In this document: piece after piece, positions 1 through 6,713 of the stretch
How the letters are laid out: each line of letters starts with the position of its first letter
Numbering within the stretch: position 1 is the first letter of the stretch
Assembly: GCA_001657315.1 (NCBI GenBank)
Contig: LYSV01000055.1
Coordinates: 1-40,712, forward strand
Source: Flammeovirgaceae bacterium BBD 1991-12
GTDB lineage: Bacteria > Bacteroidota > Bacteroidia > Cytophagales > Cyclobacteriaceae
Length of the DNA: 40,712 nt
Reading direction: 5' to 3'
Made by a program: the position numbers and the translations under genes
Notes under the pieces: generated by a model
The model's input: the letters and a program-made list of their open reading frames with translations, nothing else
Database searches by the model: none
What the model was told of the DNA's origin: nothing

Positions 1-269
1 CGGACTACCGCCCCAAGGAGCATAACCTGGAGCGGCTGAACCTGCGGGTGAAGAACTGCGATCCGCGCTTTGCGGTATTTCCACAGGATACAGATGAGGA
101 GAAGCGGCTGTTTGAATTGCTTCGTAAGGCCTATGTAGATGCGCGGTACAAGATGGAGGAGTATATCATCACCAAAGAGGAGCTAGAGTACCTGGCGGAG
201 AAGGTGGAGCGGCTGAAGGGGCTGGTGGAGAAGCTTTGTGGGGAGAAGATTGGGAAGAGGAGGGCGTAA
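1..269 (+). CDS. HEPN-domain protein, C-terminal part (cut by window edge)
   Basis: The reading frame is open from the first bases of the window, so this is the 3' end of a longer gene. The GTG at 48 is probably not its start. The visible ~88 residues are highly charged and helical. They contain the stretch DARYKMEEYIITKEELEYLA followed by a coiled-coil-like KVERLKGLVEKL tail. I recognise this as the C-terminal end of HEPN-domain proteins, which in Bacteroidota often carry an N-terminal nucleotidyltransferase (MNT) domain. HEPN proteins are typically RNases or toxin/antitoxin partners. The catalytic Rx4-6H motif and any MNT domain would lie at or beyond the edge and cannot be judged. Codon use here is GC-richer than in the genes that follow. 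Confidence 0.6.
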   Translation, partial: DYRPKEHNLERLNLRVKNCDPRFAVFPQDTDEEKRLFELLRKAYVDARYKMEEYIITKEELEYLAEKVERLKGLVEKLCGEKIGKRRA

Positions 270-468
270 GGAACTTTGGCTACTATATTTTTGATGAGTA
301 ATTGTAATCGATGCATGAGTATATATAAGAAGTGGTGCTATATGGTAATTAAGCCTGTTGGGCTCTTTATGTTTGATGAAATACATAATGAGTATGGTTA
401 TATCCAAATGTTATAGACCATTGGTGATTATTTGATTCTGTTCAACAATTAGGTAATATTACATCCAG

Positions 469-1191
469 ATGGAAATACCTGTAAGAATTGACACATGTCC
501 AATTGTTGATAGTGTAATTGAAATCAGATTCAACACCAATATCTTTCCTAATGCCGTATTTGGTTTGATCTTTAACGCTCTAAGGAATGAGTATCCCCAT
601 GCAGAGAAACTACCCATATTACAACTGCCTGAACAATTGAGGGATGTTGATCCTAATTTTAAGCATAAAGCTCACTATAAAATTATTTCAAAAGACAATT
701 TCTCAGTTCAGATTGGCCCAGACATGATTGCCCTTGGGTCTCCAATTCCATATCCAGGTTGGGACACTTTGTCGGGGAAGTTATTCTATGTAATTGACGA
801 AGTTTTTAAAATAGGAATAATCGATCAAGTAACCAGACTTGGGATCAGGTACATCAACTTTTTTGATTATAACATTTATGATAAGGTAAATTTAACCATC
901 AATGTCAAATCCGACGTGTTAGGTGCAACCAATACAACATTGCGAACAGAATTAGAAAAAGCTGGTTTTCTGAACACACTTCATATATCAAACGATGCAA
1001 AAAGAATTGTAGATAATCAACAAATAGCTGGATCAATTATTGATATTGATACGTTTAAAATATATAATGAGACCAACTTTCATTCCATTTATAAAGAAGA
1101 AATTGAAAAAGCACACAACACTGAAAAGGAAATCTTCTTTGGTTTGCTAAAAACAGAATTTTTAGATTCATTAAAACCCACATACTCATGA
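469..1191 (+). CDS. TIGR04255-family protein, first gene of a three-gene overlapping operon
   Basis: A 240-aa protein with the hallmarks of the sporadically distributed TIGR04255 family. The N-terminus is of the type PIVDSVIEIRF (residues ~11-21). The middle has TRLGIRYINFF (~122-132). Near the C-terminus there is an AH...K.IFF.LL..EFLDSLKP pattern (~214-237). The length fits the family, which is about 250 aa. The biochemical function is unknown; its patchy distribution suggests an accessory or defence-linked role. The stop codon overlaps the start of the next gene as ATGA (1188-1191), so the genes are almost certainly co-translated. The gene is markedly AT-rich relative to the nitrate cluster, consistent with horizontal transfer. 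A weak promoter-like TTTG (431-434) lies upstream. Confidence 0.8.
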   Translation: MEIPVRIDTCPIVDSVIEIRFNTNIFPNAVFGLIFNALRNEYPHAEKLPILQLPEQLRDVDPNFKHKAHYKIISKDNFSVQIGPDMIALGSPIPYPGWDTLSGKLFYVIDEVFKIGIIDQVTRLGIRYINFFDYNIYDKVNLTINVKSDVLGATNTTLRTELEKAGFLNTLHISNDAKRIVDNQQIAGSIIDIDTFKIYNETNFHSIYKEEIEKAHNTEKEIFFGLLKTEFLDSLKPTYS

Positions 1192-1493
1192 GTACAGGTA
1201 CTGGATCAAATAATATAATTATTGGTGCTAATTTGATGTTACATGCATTCGGGACCGCTATGTTAGGTCAAATTGACAATGATCTTTACAGTATAAATAC
1301 ACCCTCAGCTATAGCTGAGTATCATCAATTTTCATCTAATTCGTGGGATTCATCATTTGAGCTTTCGAAAACTGTGGATTTCAGATATGTTAATTCTTTG
1401 CAAGTATTTACCGAGAATTTACTCAACAACTCTAGGGATATTGATCCTGAAATTCTAGAAGTTGTCAACAAGAATTTTTGGGATCTTCTATGA
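1188..1493 (+). CDS. Small hypothetical protein, middle gene of the TIGR04255 operon
   Basis: A 101-aa protein that I do not recognise. It starts with an ATG overlapping the stop of the TIGR04255 gene and ends with a TGA overlapping the next ATG (1490-1493). Both junctions therefore have the ATGA form, which strongly supports a real, translationally coupled gene despite its small size. The N-terminus is glycine/isoleucine rich (about residues 4-25) but does not form a clear signal peptide or membrane helix. The remainder is polar and probably globular. Being locked between two other genes suggests a small subunit or an immunity/antitoxin-like partner, but this is inference from context only. 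Confidence 0.65.
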   Translation: MSTGTGSNNIIIGANLMLHAFGTAMLGQIDNDLYSINTPSAIAEYHQFSSNSWDSSFELSKTVDFRYVNSLQVFTENLLNNSRDIDPEILEVVNKNFWDLL

Positions 1494-2119
1494 ATTTAGA
1501 AGACTTAAGGATATATCTGCCAAAATACCTCTCAACTGAATCCGAGAAGGAGCTGTTCCAGAGTCTGAAAGATTTTCCAGATAATCTTGATGAGAGAATT
1601 TATACAGATTGCTTGAAAGGTGATGAGATAATTTATCAAGGAGATGGCTTAAACAATTTGTTAGCGGTAAATCTTCCCAACGTTAATATCAAAAAGGTCG
1701 CAGGTATGGTACTTTCAAACACTTGTGACCTTGATCAAGGTAATAAGCGAAATTTTCCTGCCCAAATAGTGTACGCTCCGATTGTCAGCTTTGCAAAATA
1801 TTCAGAAGCACTCTTTCGAGATCTTGACAAACCTAAAGGACATATAGAATCGCATTTAAACTCAGTCAAAAAACAACACATTACACAAATATTCTACCTT
1901 CCTTCTTTGAGTACTGTTATGGAGCAATCTATCGTATTTTTGGATCGTATTTTCAACATTGGAAATGACTTTGTGAATAGAGGAGAACTTAAAGATTCAC
2001 GGATATTTACTTTAAGCAATTATGGAACCTATCTCTTTCTATTTAAGCTTTCTCTGCATTTCACTCGAATTCAGGATAAAGTAGATCGGGGGTCATTAAA
2101 AAATGGTCTACAACAGTAG
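1490..2119 (+). CDS. Hypothetical protein with SNTCDL motif, third gene of the TIGR04255 operon
   Basis: I chose the ATG at 1490 because it overlaps the preceding TGA as ATGA. A TTG at 1478 would add four residues (MGSS) and break that pattern. The product is about 209 aa. A notable segment around residue 80 reads MVLSNTCDLDQG, a Ser-x-Thr-Cys-Asp motif that I associate only loosely with uncharacterised proteins; the Cys-Asp could be catalytic or metal-binding. No signal peptide or membrane helix is visible. It shares the AT-rich composition of its two partners. The function is unknown; operon structure suggests it acts with the TIGR04255 protein. Confidence 0.75.
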   Translation: MNLEDLRIYLPKYLSTESEKELFQSLKDFPDNLDERIYTDCLKGDEIIYQGDGLNNLLAVNLPNVNIKKVAGMVLSNTCDLDQGNKRNFPAQIVYAPIVSFAKYSEALFRDLDKPKGHIESHLNSVKKQHITQIFYLPSLSTVMEQSIVFLDRIFNIGNDFVNRGELKDSRIFTLSNYGTYLFLFKLSLHFTRIQDKVDRGSLKNGLQQ

Positions 2120-2547
2120 TGTTAAGTTAAGTATAAGACGATGGTTAAGTCGCACCAGCTCTCAACTGGTCGTAGCACCACTTCGCTCATACTACGCCAG
2201 GAACATCTCGCTCGATCCGGATCAATAGGTTAAGCATCAGTCAAAAGAAAGCCGTGATCGGTATGCTTTTATAAAACGTGGCCATTTTCAACGAATCCGC
2301 TCATGAAACAGATATTTCCGCACTTGCACATTTGCAATGCGCCTTGAAACATTTACCTTAACATTTAATCATCATCCCCATGTCTGAAAAATACGGATTG
2401 GAGTGTTCCTGTTCTCCAGCTTTTCCAGTGCCTGTCTATCCTCATCAGTCACACAGATGGATAAAAAACAATCGCTCCGGCTCTGACAAATGACCTATAT
2501 CATCAGGTCTATCGTAGCATTCGATCAAAAAAAGATACTATTCAAAT
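2120..2547. other. 428-bp gene-free gap with repeat remnants
   Basis: No convincing gene is seen on either strand. The left part holds a 23-bp repeat (2168-2190) that recurs inverted at 3799-3821, and an ACTGGTCGTAG 11-mer (2165-2175) that recurs at 3850-3860. A short open stretch on the minus strand around 2383-2500 encodes about 40 residues without a start codon and may be a gene fragment, but I cannot name it. Confidence 0.5.
2168..2190 (+). repeat. Dispersed 23-bp repeat, copy 1
   Basis: This segment (GGTCGTAGCACCACTTCGCT then CAT) matches the reverse complement of 3799-3821 at 21 of 23 positions. Its first 15 bases also match 13 of 15 positions of the terminal arm AGTCGTGGCACCACT of the two elements at 16081-16183 and 29434-29535. 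It is probably a decayed relative of that repeat family. Confidence 0.55.
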
Positions 2548-3060
2548 ATGGATGAGAAATTATTGTACGACACAATTTATGAGACCTTAATTGAAGAAGA
2601 TAAGCAATTTACCAGCCTTTCGGATCAAGGGATCTTTTATGCTCCTGAGCTTTATATAGCTTTACTTCTTGGCAAGGAAATTAAAAAAAAGGAAAAAGAT
2701 ATTTTTAAGTCCAACGTAACCTGGATACGGGAAACTGATTTGGGAAATGGTGGGCCGACGGACTTTGCATTTAAATTAGGCGACTCGGTAATTGCTTTTG
2801 AATTAAAGTTACGGCAAACCGTACATGCTTACAGATCAGATGTCGAAAAACTAAAGAAACTGGATCAAAACCACACTAAATATTTCATTGCTCTTGCAGA
2901 CAGTTGGGAGAGGGATCAGGACAATGACGGAAGGGTTATGACACTTGAAAAGGAATATCCTGAAATCAGGCGAATTTCAAGTTTCAAAAGCTTTAAGACA
3001 AAACAGGACAGGTATGTAGGAGCGATTACCTGTACAGTTTGTGTATGGAAGGTTAATTGA
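2548..3060 (+). CDS. PD-(D/E)XK nuclease-like protein
   Basis: A 170-aa protein whose central region fits the PD-(D/E)XK nuclease pattern. It has GGPTDFAF (Asp72) followed after one beta-hairpin length by VIAFELKLR (Glu85, Lys87), which gives D-x12-E-x-K. An upstream helix carries APELY (Glu34), a common accessory acidic residue. Proteins of this size are often restriction-like or Holliday-junction-like single-domain nucleases, or small defence effectors. No DNA-binding domain is obvious. It lies alone between two repeat-bearing gaps together with the downstream glycosylase-like gene. The fold call is moderately secure; substrate and role are unknown. Confidence 0.55.
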   Translation: MDEKLLYDTIYETLIEEDKQFTSLSDQGIFYAPELYIALLLGKEIKKKEKDIFKSNVTWIRETDLGNGGPTDFAFKLGDSVIAFELKLRQTVHAYRSDVEKLKKLDQNHTKYFIALADSWERDQDNDGRVMTLEKEYPEIRRISSFKSFKTKQDRYVGAITCTVCVWKVN

Positions 3061-3157
3061 AGAATGAAATTGTCAGAAACTCCATCAGTCCCACAGGTCT
3101 ATAAAAACAAAACAGTCACATTGGCCTAATCTAAAGAGCACACTAGATAAAACAAAA

Positions 3158-3769
3158 ATGAGTCATTCTTTTATAATTAATGAGCATAGTAACAAAAAAG
3201 ACTATCAATCCGATTTCGATAGGATTGCAAAAGTGTTGTTAAACCAAACAGAACTGGTAACAAAGGAAAATTTTTACAGGATCAGAGAAATTGAGTTTTA
3301 TTATTACTCGGCTAAGCATACCGACTTTTATTGCCACAGGAATGACAGGCAATTGAAAAATAACCGGTTATACTTCCATCGCTTTAAGGACCCGGAGAAA
3401 TACGTAAGGTTGAAACAGAAGGGTATTGATATTACAATGGGAAACGGAAAAACTATCTATGGAGGGGTTTTAATACGAGCAATTGAGAATATTAAAACAA
3501 ATGAAATCTTCACCGGGATTGGAAAATTAACAAATCAGGTCATAAATGATATTGGTGATACATTTGCTATTCAGGACGTTTATAATTCGGACAAAAGCAT
3601 ATTTGATTCATCGGCTCTGATATATCTGAAATCTGTTCCGGACAATGGATTAAGAATATTTAAAAAGCATCGTCAAGGGTTAAATTTGAAAAAAGAAGAT
3701 TCTGGAAGTTTCTATTTAAACTCAAAGTACAACTATTTTACTTACCCGGCCATTGAGATGTTAAAATGA
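3158..3769 (+). CDS. Diverged 3-methyladenine-DNA-glycosylase-like (AAG/MPG fold) protein
   Basis: A 203-aa protein that resembles the alkyladenine glycosylase family motif by motif, although it is strongly diverged. REIEFYY (residues 43-49) corresponds to the family ETEAY motif, with Glu46 in the place of the catalytic glutamate. TDFYCHR has the Asp-x3-His spacing of the family EDEAAH. GGVLIRAIE corresponds to the family VLLRALE strand, and GIGKLT to GPSKL. In known members this fold flips damaged purines into an active site and cleaves the glycosidic bond. The neighbouring PD-(D/E)XK-like gene suggests a nuclease plus base-excision module; this is inference. The gene is AT-rich. Alternatively it is an unrelated small protein with chance similarity. 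Confidence 0.5.
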   Translation: MSHSFIINEHSNKKDYQSDFDRIAKVLLNQTELVTKENFYRIREIEFYYYSAKHTDFYCHRNDRQLKNNRLYFHRFKDPEKYVRLKQKGIDITMGNGKTIYGGVLIRAIENIKTNEIFTGIGKLTNQVINDIGDTFAIQDVYNSDKSIFDSSALIYLKSVPDNGLRIFKKHRQGLNLKKEDSGSFYLNSKYNYFTYPAIEMLK

Positions 3770-3798
3770 TAGCGGATAAAGACTCACTTGGTTGCAGC

Positions 3799-3821
3799 AT
3801 GAGCGAAGTGGAGCTACGATC
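3799..3821 (-). repeat. Dispersed 23-bp repeat, copy 2 (inverted)
   Basis: It reads ATGAGCGAAGTGGAGCTACG then ATC on the plus strand. This is the reverse complement of 2168-2190 with two mismatches. The two copies bracket the nuclease/glycosylase-like gene pair. Confidence 0.55.
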
Positions 3822-3916
3822 TAACATAGCCAAGAGCGTCTCGCCCCCCACTGGTCGTAGGTTTAGCAGTGCCTGCTGCAGGCAGGCAAGGCAGTCCTAC
3901 GGCCCAAACCAGCACC

Positions 3917-3953
3917 AACCTTCCTAAGCCTCAGAGGCTTAGGAAGGTTTTCC
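3917..3953 (+). terminator. Strong intrinsic terminator, 15-bp stem
   Basis: There is a perfect 15-bp inverted repeat (AACCTTCCTAAGCCT, 3917-3931, and its complement, 3935-3949) around a 3-nt CAG loop. The 3' arm runs directly into TTTT. It lies downstream of the glycosylase-like gene and before the toxin-antitoxin promoter. The A-rich 5' flank is weak, so it most likely acts on plus-strand transcription. Confidence 0.7.
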
Positions 3954-4012
3954 ATGGGAGGGATATGTATAAGAATTACACATCATCAAATGTTAGCAAA
4001 TAAAATATCCGG

Positions 4013-4044
4013 TTTGTGGGCAAACTAATTCCTCATTACCTTCG
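4013..4044 (+). promoter_or_regulatory. Bacteroidota-type promoter for the Xre/RES pair
   Basis: TTTG at 4013-4016 is followed after 20 bp by TACCTTCG (4037-4044), close to the TAnnTTTG -7 consensus of Bacteroidota promoters with one mismatch. It sits 25 bp before the antitoxin start. Confidence 0.4.
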
Positions 4045-4050
4045 TTCAAA

Positions 4051-4068
4051 TGATAAATAATATTATCA
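4051..4068. promoter_or_regulatory. Palindrome abutting the antitoxin start (possible operator)
   Basis: TGATAA (4051-4056) and TTATCA (4063-4068) form a 6-bp inverted repeat ending one base before the ATG at 4070. Xre-type antitoxins commonly repress their own promoter through such palindromes. The position would also let bound protein block translation initiation or early elongation. Confidence 0.4.
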
Positions 4069-4069
4069 A

Positions 4070-4531
4070 ATGAAATCAAAGGAAACAGGAACCACCACAA
4101 GGCGTTACGAGCAACTCCTTGATATTTTAGGAAAGAAGTATATCAGATCTAAAATCGAAAGCCCTTTTGATTTCATTACAATTGCTACAAAAGGCGTAAG
4201 CGCCAACATAGTAGTAAACTTCAGAAACCATTTTAATATTCCAAGAGCATTTACTGCCGAACTTCTGAATGTTTCAGAACCTACTATTTACAGATGGATC
4301 CGTAGTAACAAAAAATTAGAAAGGAATTACTCTGTTCAATTATTTGAACTGGCTGATCTGTTCCTCTACGGCACAGAAGTCTTTGAAAACAAATCCAATT
4401 TCTTTAAATGGCTTGAATTACCCAATACAGCATTAGGGGGACTAGAGCCAAAGGAACTTTTGGAAGTGCCTGGAGGGGTAGCCAAGGTCAAAGAGTTATT
4501 GGGCAGAATTGAACATGGGGTTTATAGTTAG
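4070..4531 (+). CDS. Xre/MbcA/ParS-family antitoxin (RES-Xre system)
   Basis: A 153-aa protein with an Xre-like helix-turn-helix around residues 62-85 (FNIPRAFTAELLNVSEPTIY, then RWIRSN). It is followed by the C-terminal MbcA/ParS toxin-binding module: LADLFLYGTEVFENKSNFFKW and the PNTALGGLEPKELL segment, which fits the loop over the toxin active site in this family. The gene order, antitoxin then toxin with a 13-bp gap, matches RES-Xre toxin-antitoxin loci. It neutralises the downstream RES toxin and probably autoregulates through the palindrome before its start. The length is normal for the family. Confidence 0.88.
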   Translation: MKSKETGTTTRRYEQLLDILGKKYIRSKIESPFDFITIATKGVSANIVVNFRNHFNIPRAFTAELLNVSEPTIYRWIRSNKKLERNYSVQLFELADLFLYGTEVFENKSNFFKWLELPNTALGGLEPKELLEVPGGVAKVKELLGRIEHGVYS

Positions 4532-4544
4532 TAGTTAGCGTTTA

Positions 4545-5000
4545 ATGATCGTCTATAGAATTACTAAACGTAACAGGGCCTCAGACATCAGCGGAACAGG
4601 AGCAGCATTAAACCCGGGACGTTGGAATATTAAGGGAACCCCCGTCTTGTATACTGGTGAAAGCAAGGAAATTGCTTTGCTTGAAAACATCGTACATATT
4701 CCACCTATGATGACCCCTAAGCTGGATATTCTGACTATTGACATTCCAAATGATTCAATAACTCAATTCGAAATTGAGGATCTTCCCGTAAACCGGGCCC
4801 AATTTCCAGCCCCGACAATTCTATCTGAAATTGGTCAAAAGTGGATTGAAGATGGATCAACAATTGCTCTTAAGGTTCCCAGCTGCATTATACATTCTTC
4901 CTATAACATTATTTTGAACCCTTCGCATAACGACTATTATGCAATGGTTAAAATTACAGATCAGCGACCTTTTTATTTTGATTCCAGACTTAGAAAGTAA
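4545..5000 (+). CDS. RES-domain toxin (NAD+-degrading family)
   Basis: A 151-aa RES-domain protein. The N-terminus MIVYRITK carries the conserved Arg5. It is followed by GAALNPGRWN (residues ~19-28), LYTGESKEIALLE (~35-47) with the conserved glutamate and serine region, and a C-terminal HSSYNIILNP segment with the conserved serine and Asn-Pro. Characterised RES toxins such as MbcT deplete NAD+ by phosphorolysis or hydrolysis. Length and key residues look intact, so the toxin is probably functional. It is co-transcribed with the antitoxin immediately upstream. The pair ends the AT-rich accessory region. Confidence 0.88.
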   Translation: MIVYRITKRNRASDISGTGAALNPGRWNIKGTPVLYTGESKEIALLENIVHIPPMMTPKLDILTIDIPNDSITQFEIEDLPVNRAQFPAPTILSEIGQKWIEDGSTIALKVPSCIIHSSYNIILNPSHNDYYAMVKITDQRPFYFDSRLRK

Positions 5001-5013
5001 CATTTGAATCCTC

Positions 5014-5033
5014 GGTCTGTGTCTCCACAGACC
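5014..5033 (+). terminator. Short hairpin after the RES toxin gene
   Basis: GGTCTGTG (5014-5021) and CACAGACC (5026-5033) form a perfect 8-bp stem with a TCTC loop, 13 bp after the toxin stop codon. There is no good T-tract, so termination is plausible but not certain. Confidence 0.4.
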
Positions 5034-5123
5034 ATGGGATAGAACTCCTTAAGTACTCTATTGCCTTGTGGCACATGAATTATCCCCCTGATGTTCGCTT
5101 GGTTTCGTCCCACGAGAACGAAG

Positions 5124-5201
5124 ATTCCTCACGGAGTCCTGTGGACCGGTCACGCTTATGCCCTTGCCTGAGCTGCCGGCCCACTGGGCTCTGTGAGGAA
5201 T
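5124..5201. repeat. 78-bp element with 16-bp imperfect inverted ends
   Basis: ATTCCTCACGGAGTCC (5124-5139) pairs with GGGCTCTGTGAGGAAT (5186-5201) at 14 of 16 positions. It occupies the convergent gap between the RES toxin gene and the end of the nitrate operon. It looks like a small non-coding palindromic element, or the transcript end of the operon coming from the right. Confidence 0.5.
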
Positions 5202-5246
5202 GACGTACAGGAGAGTAACTAAAATAAAACCTCAAAAAACCAACCC

Positions 5247-6713
5247 CTAAACCATCCTCTGAAAATTTTCCTTACCTGCTCCACACAAGGGGCATTGATA
5301 CGAATCCGGTAACTTTTCAAAGGGCATTCCTTTGGGGATGCCGTTCTGCTCGTCGCCATAATCCTGATCATATTCGGTCAGGCAGCTTTTGCATTGATAA
5401 ATGGTTTTTAGCAAACTGGTATCCGTCTCCTTGCCCGAAGTTTTTTCAGCAGACAACAGGCCATCCTCCAGCTGCTCGTAGTAGATATGGCTAAGCTCTA
5501 TGAGCAATGCGGCGATAACGTCTCTCGGCACGTTCTCAGCGTACCGGTTATATTCTATGAGGTTGGGATTGAAGTCTTTTGAATACAGAATATTGTAGCT
5601 GTCCGTACTGTCCTCTAACTTTTCGATCACTATGGAAGTAAAGGGAGTAATGTCATCCGAGGTTTTCACGGTAAAGGTGAGGCCGTAGGTACTGATATCC
5701 TGCTGGTCCAGGGTCCTCACCAGCTGGGTCTTAAGCTCCATGGCCTCCTGATCCAGCGCAGGTATATGCCAGTTGAGCTCCAGCGCAGAGTGTCTCAGGT
5801 TCATCCCAAACTTACCCATCAGCTTTTCCCATCCTGTCCGGTAGTTCTCAAAAATACCCTTGATCACGAACGATTTCCATGGAGTAAGACTGATCTGACC
5901 CACCTCCGTGCTCAGGCACCTTTGGCAGATGGCTTTGAGTATGTCTGCACTGAATTTGTTGTTCCTCCAGTAAAGGCCAAGCCAGTACTTGCCGTCGGGC
6001 ATCCGGTTTATCCCCTCATAATAAGGAAAGTTGGAATCCGGAAAAACCAGCTCCTCTGTGACGGGCTGGGTATTAATATTCAGCTCTTCGATACCCTGAA
6101 AGATCTGCTGATATGAAGTGATCCCAGACCCTGTTTTCACCTCCTCAATAAATCTTGAAACGGTGACCAGATCTTCTCCATAGATGAGCAGCGGAGCCTG
6201 CCAGGGTATGGCCTGTATTTCCGGAAACCTTAAATACAGATACCAGAAGTTCTCAAGGTTAGAAGCTAAAAAGTTGATGTTACCAGTGAACAAGGGTACC
6301 AGGCTCTGTGACGGGTCAACAATATTGATCCGCAGATGTGGCCGGTAATCAAAACTTTTGAGAACATAGTGGTAAACATGGGAGGCCAGCCATTTTTTAC
6401 TCGGCTGCAGGTCCAGCGACACATACGAGCTGGAAATGTTCTGATAGCTGAAATTGTTGACCTCATAATCATGATCAATGTTTTCAAAAGCTTTTTGCAA
6501 TATTTCGTCGTCCTGCTCACGGATGGGGAAAAGTATATCCTGCCGTGATCCGAAATGCAGGTAGTCAGAGCCGAGAGTTCCGGCCGCATGGATGATCCTG
6601 AGCAGATCTCCTGGTGATATGATACCTCCCTTTATGAATACCCGTATAAAGTCTCTGAATTTCTCCGGCCTTGCACCTGACATGACCTCTAAGTTAGCAG
6701 CTGGCTGGCTCAT
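5247..6713 (-). CDS. Rubredoxin-domain protein with a nitrite/sulfite-reductase-like body
   Basis: A 488-aa protein, last in the nitrate operon; its ATG overlaps the nasA stop codon as ATGA (6710-6713). The first ~430 residues resemble the two-fold repeat of siroheme nitrite/sulfite reductases. One ferredoxin-like half has FIRVFIKGGIISPGDLL and LHFGSRQDILFP (~23-63). A second half has GQISLTPWKSFVIKGIFENY (~276). The cysteines that bind the [4Fe-4S]/siroheme pair in true reductases are absent; only ICQRC (~267) remains before the tail. The C-terminus (~438-485) is a rubredoxin fold with CKSC and CPLC iron-binding pairs. I infer an electron-transfer partner of the nitrate reductase, not a nitrite reductase itself. 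Confidence 0.75.
   Translation of the reverse strand: MSQPAANLEVMSGARPEKFRDFIRVFIKGGIISPGDLLRIIHAAGTLGSDYLHFGSRQDILFPIREQDDEILQKAFENIDHDYEVNNFSYQNISSSYVSLDLQPSKKWLASHVYHYVLKSFDYRPHLRINIVDPSQSLVPLFTGNINFLASNLENFWYLYLRFPEIQAIPWQAPLLIYGEDLVTVSRFIEEVKTGSGITSYQQIFQGIEELNINTQPVTEELVFPDSNFPYYEGINRMPDGKYWLGLYWRNNKFSADILKAICQRCLSTEVGQISLTPWKSFVIKGIFENYRTGWEKLMGKFGMNLRHSALELNWHIPALDQEAMELKTQLVRTLDQQDISTYGLTFTVKTSDDITPFTSIVIEKLEDSTDSYNILYSKDFNPNLIEYNRYAENVPRDVIAALLIELSHIYYEQLEDGLLSAEKTSGKETDTSLLKTIYQCKSCLTEYDQDYGDEQNGIPKGMPFEKLPDSYQCPLCGAGKENFQRMV

Larger units (their letters stand above)
3770..4069. other. 300-bp gene-free gap with repeats, palindromes and a promoter
   Basis: No gene is seen. The gap contains the inverted copy of the 23-bp repeat (3799-3821), the ACTGGTCGTAG 11-mer (3850-3860), a GCCTGC/GCAGGC palindrome (3871-3883) followed by further AGGCAGGC sequence, a strong terminator hairpin (3917-3953), and the promoter region of the toxin-antitoxin pair. 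Confidence 0.5.

Noticed and set aside
183-407. Minus-strand open frames across the HEPN end and the following gap
   Set aside because: They are low-complexity shadows of the plus-strand gene and AT-rich gap, with no recognisable domains.
1478-1489. TTG start for the third gene of the TIGR04255 operon
   Set aside because: The ATG at 1490 overlaps the previous stop as ATGA, matching the upstream junction; the TTG would add only four unconserved residues.
2383-2500. Open stretch on the minus strand encoding about 40 residues (contains TDEDRQALEKLENRN)
   Set aside because: It has no start codon, is preceded by a stop and matches no family I know; it could be a gene fragment but is too short to annotate.
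3871-3900. GC-rich AGGCAGGC repeats as a CRISPR remnant
   Set aside because: There are no regularly spaced repeats with unique spacers and no cas genes; it is a local palindrome.
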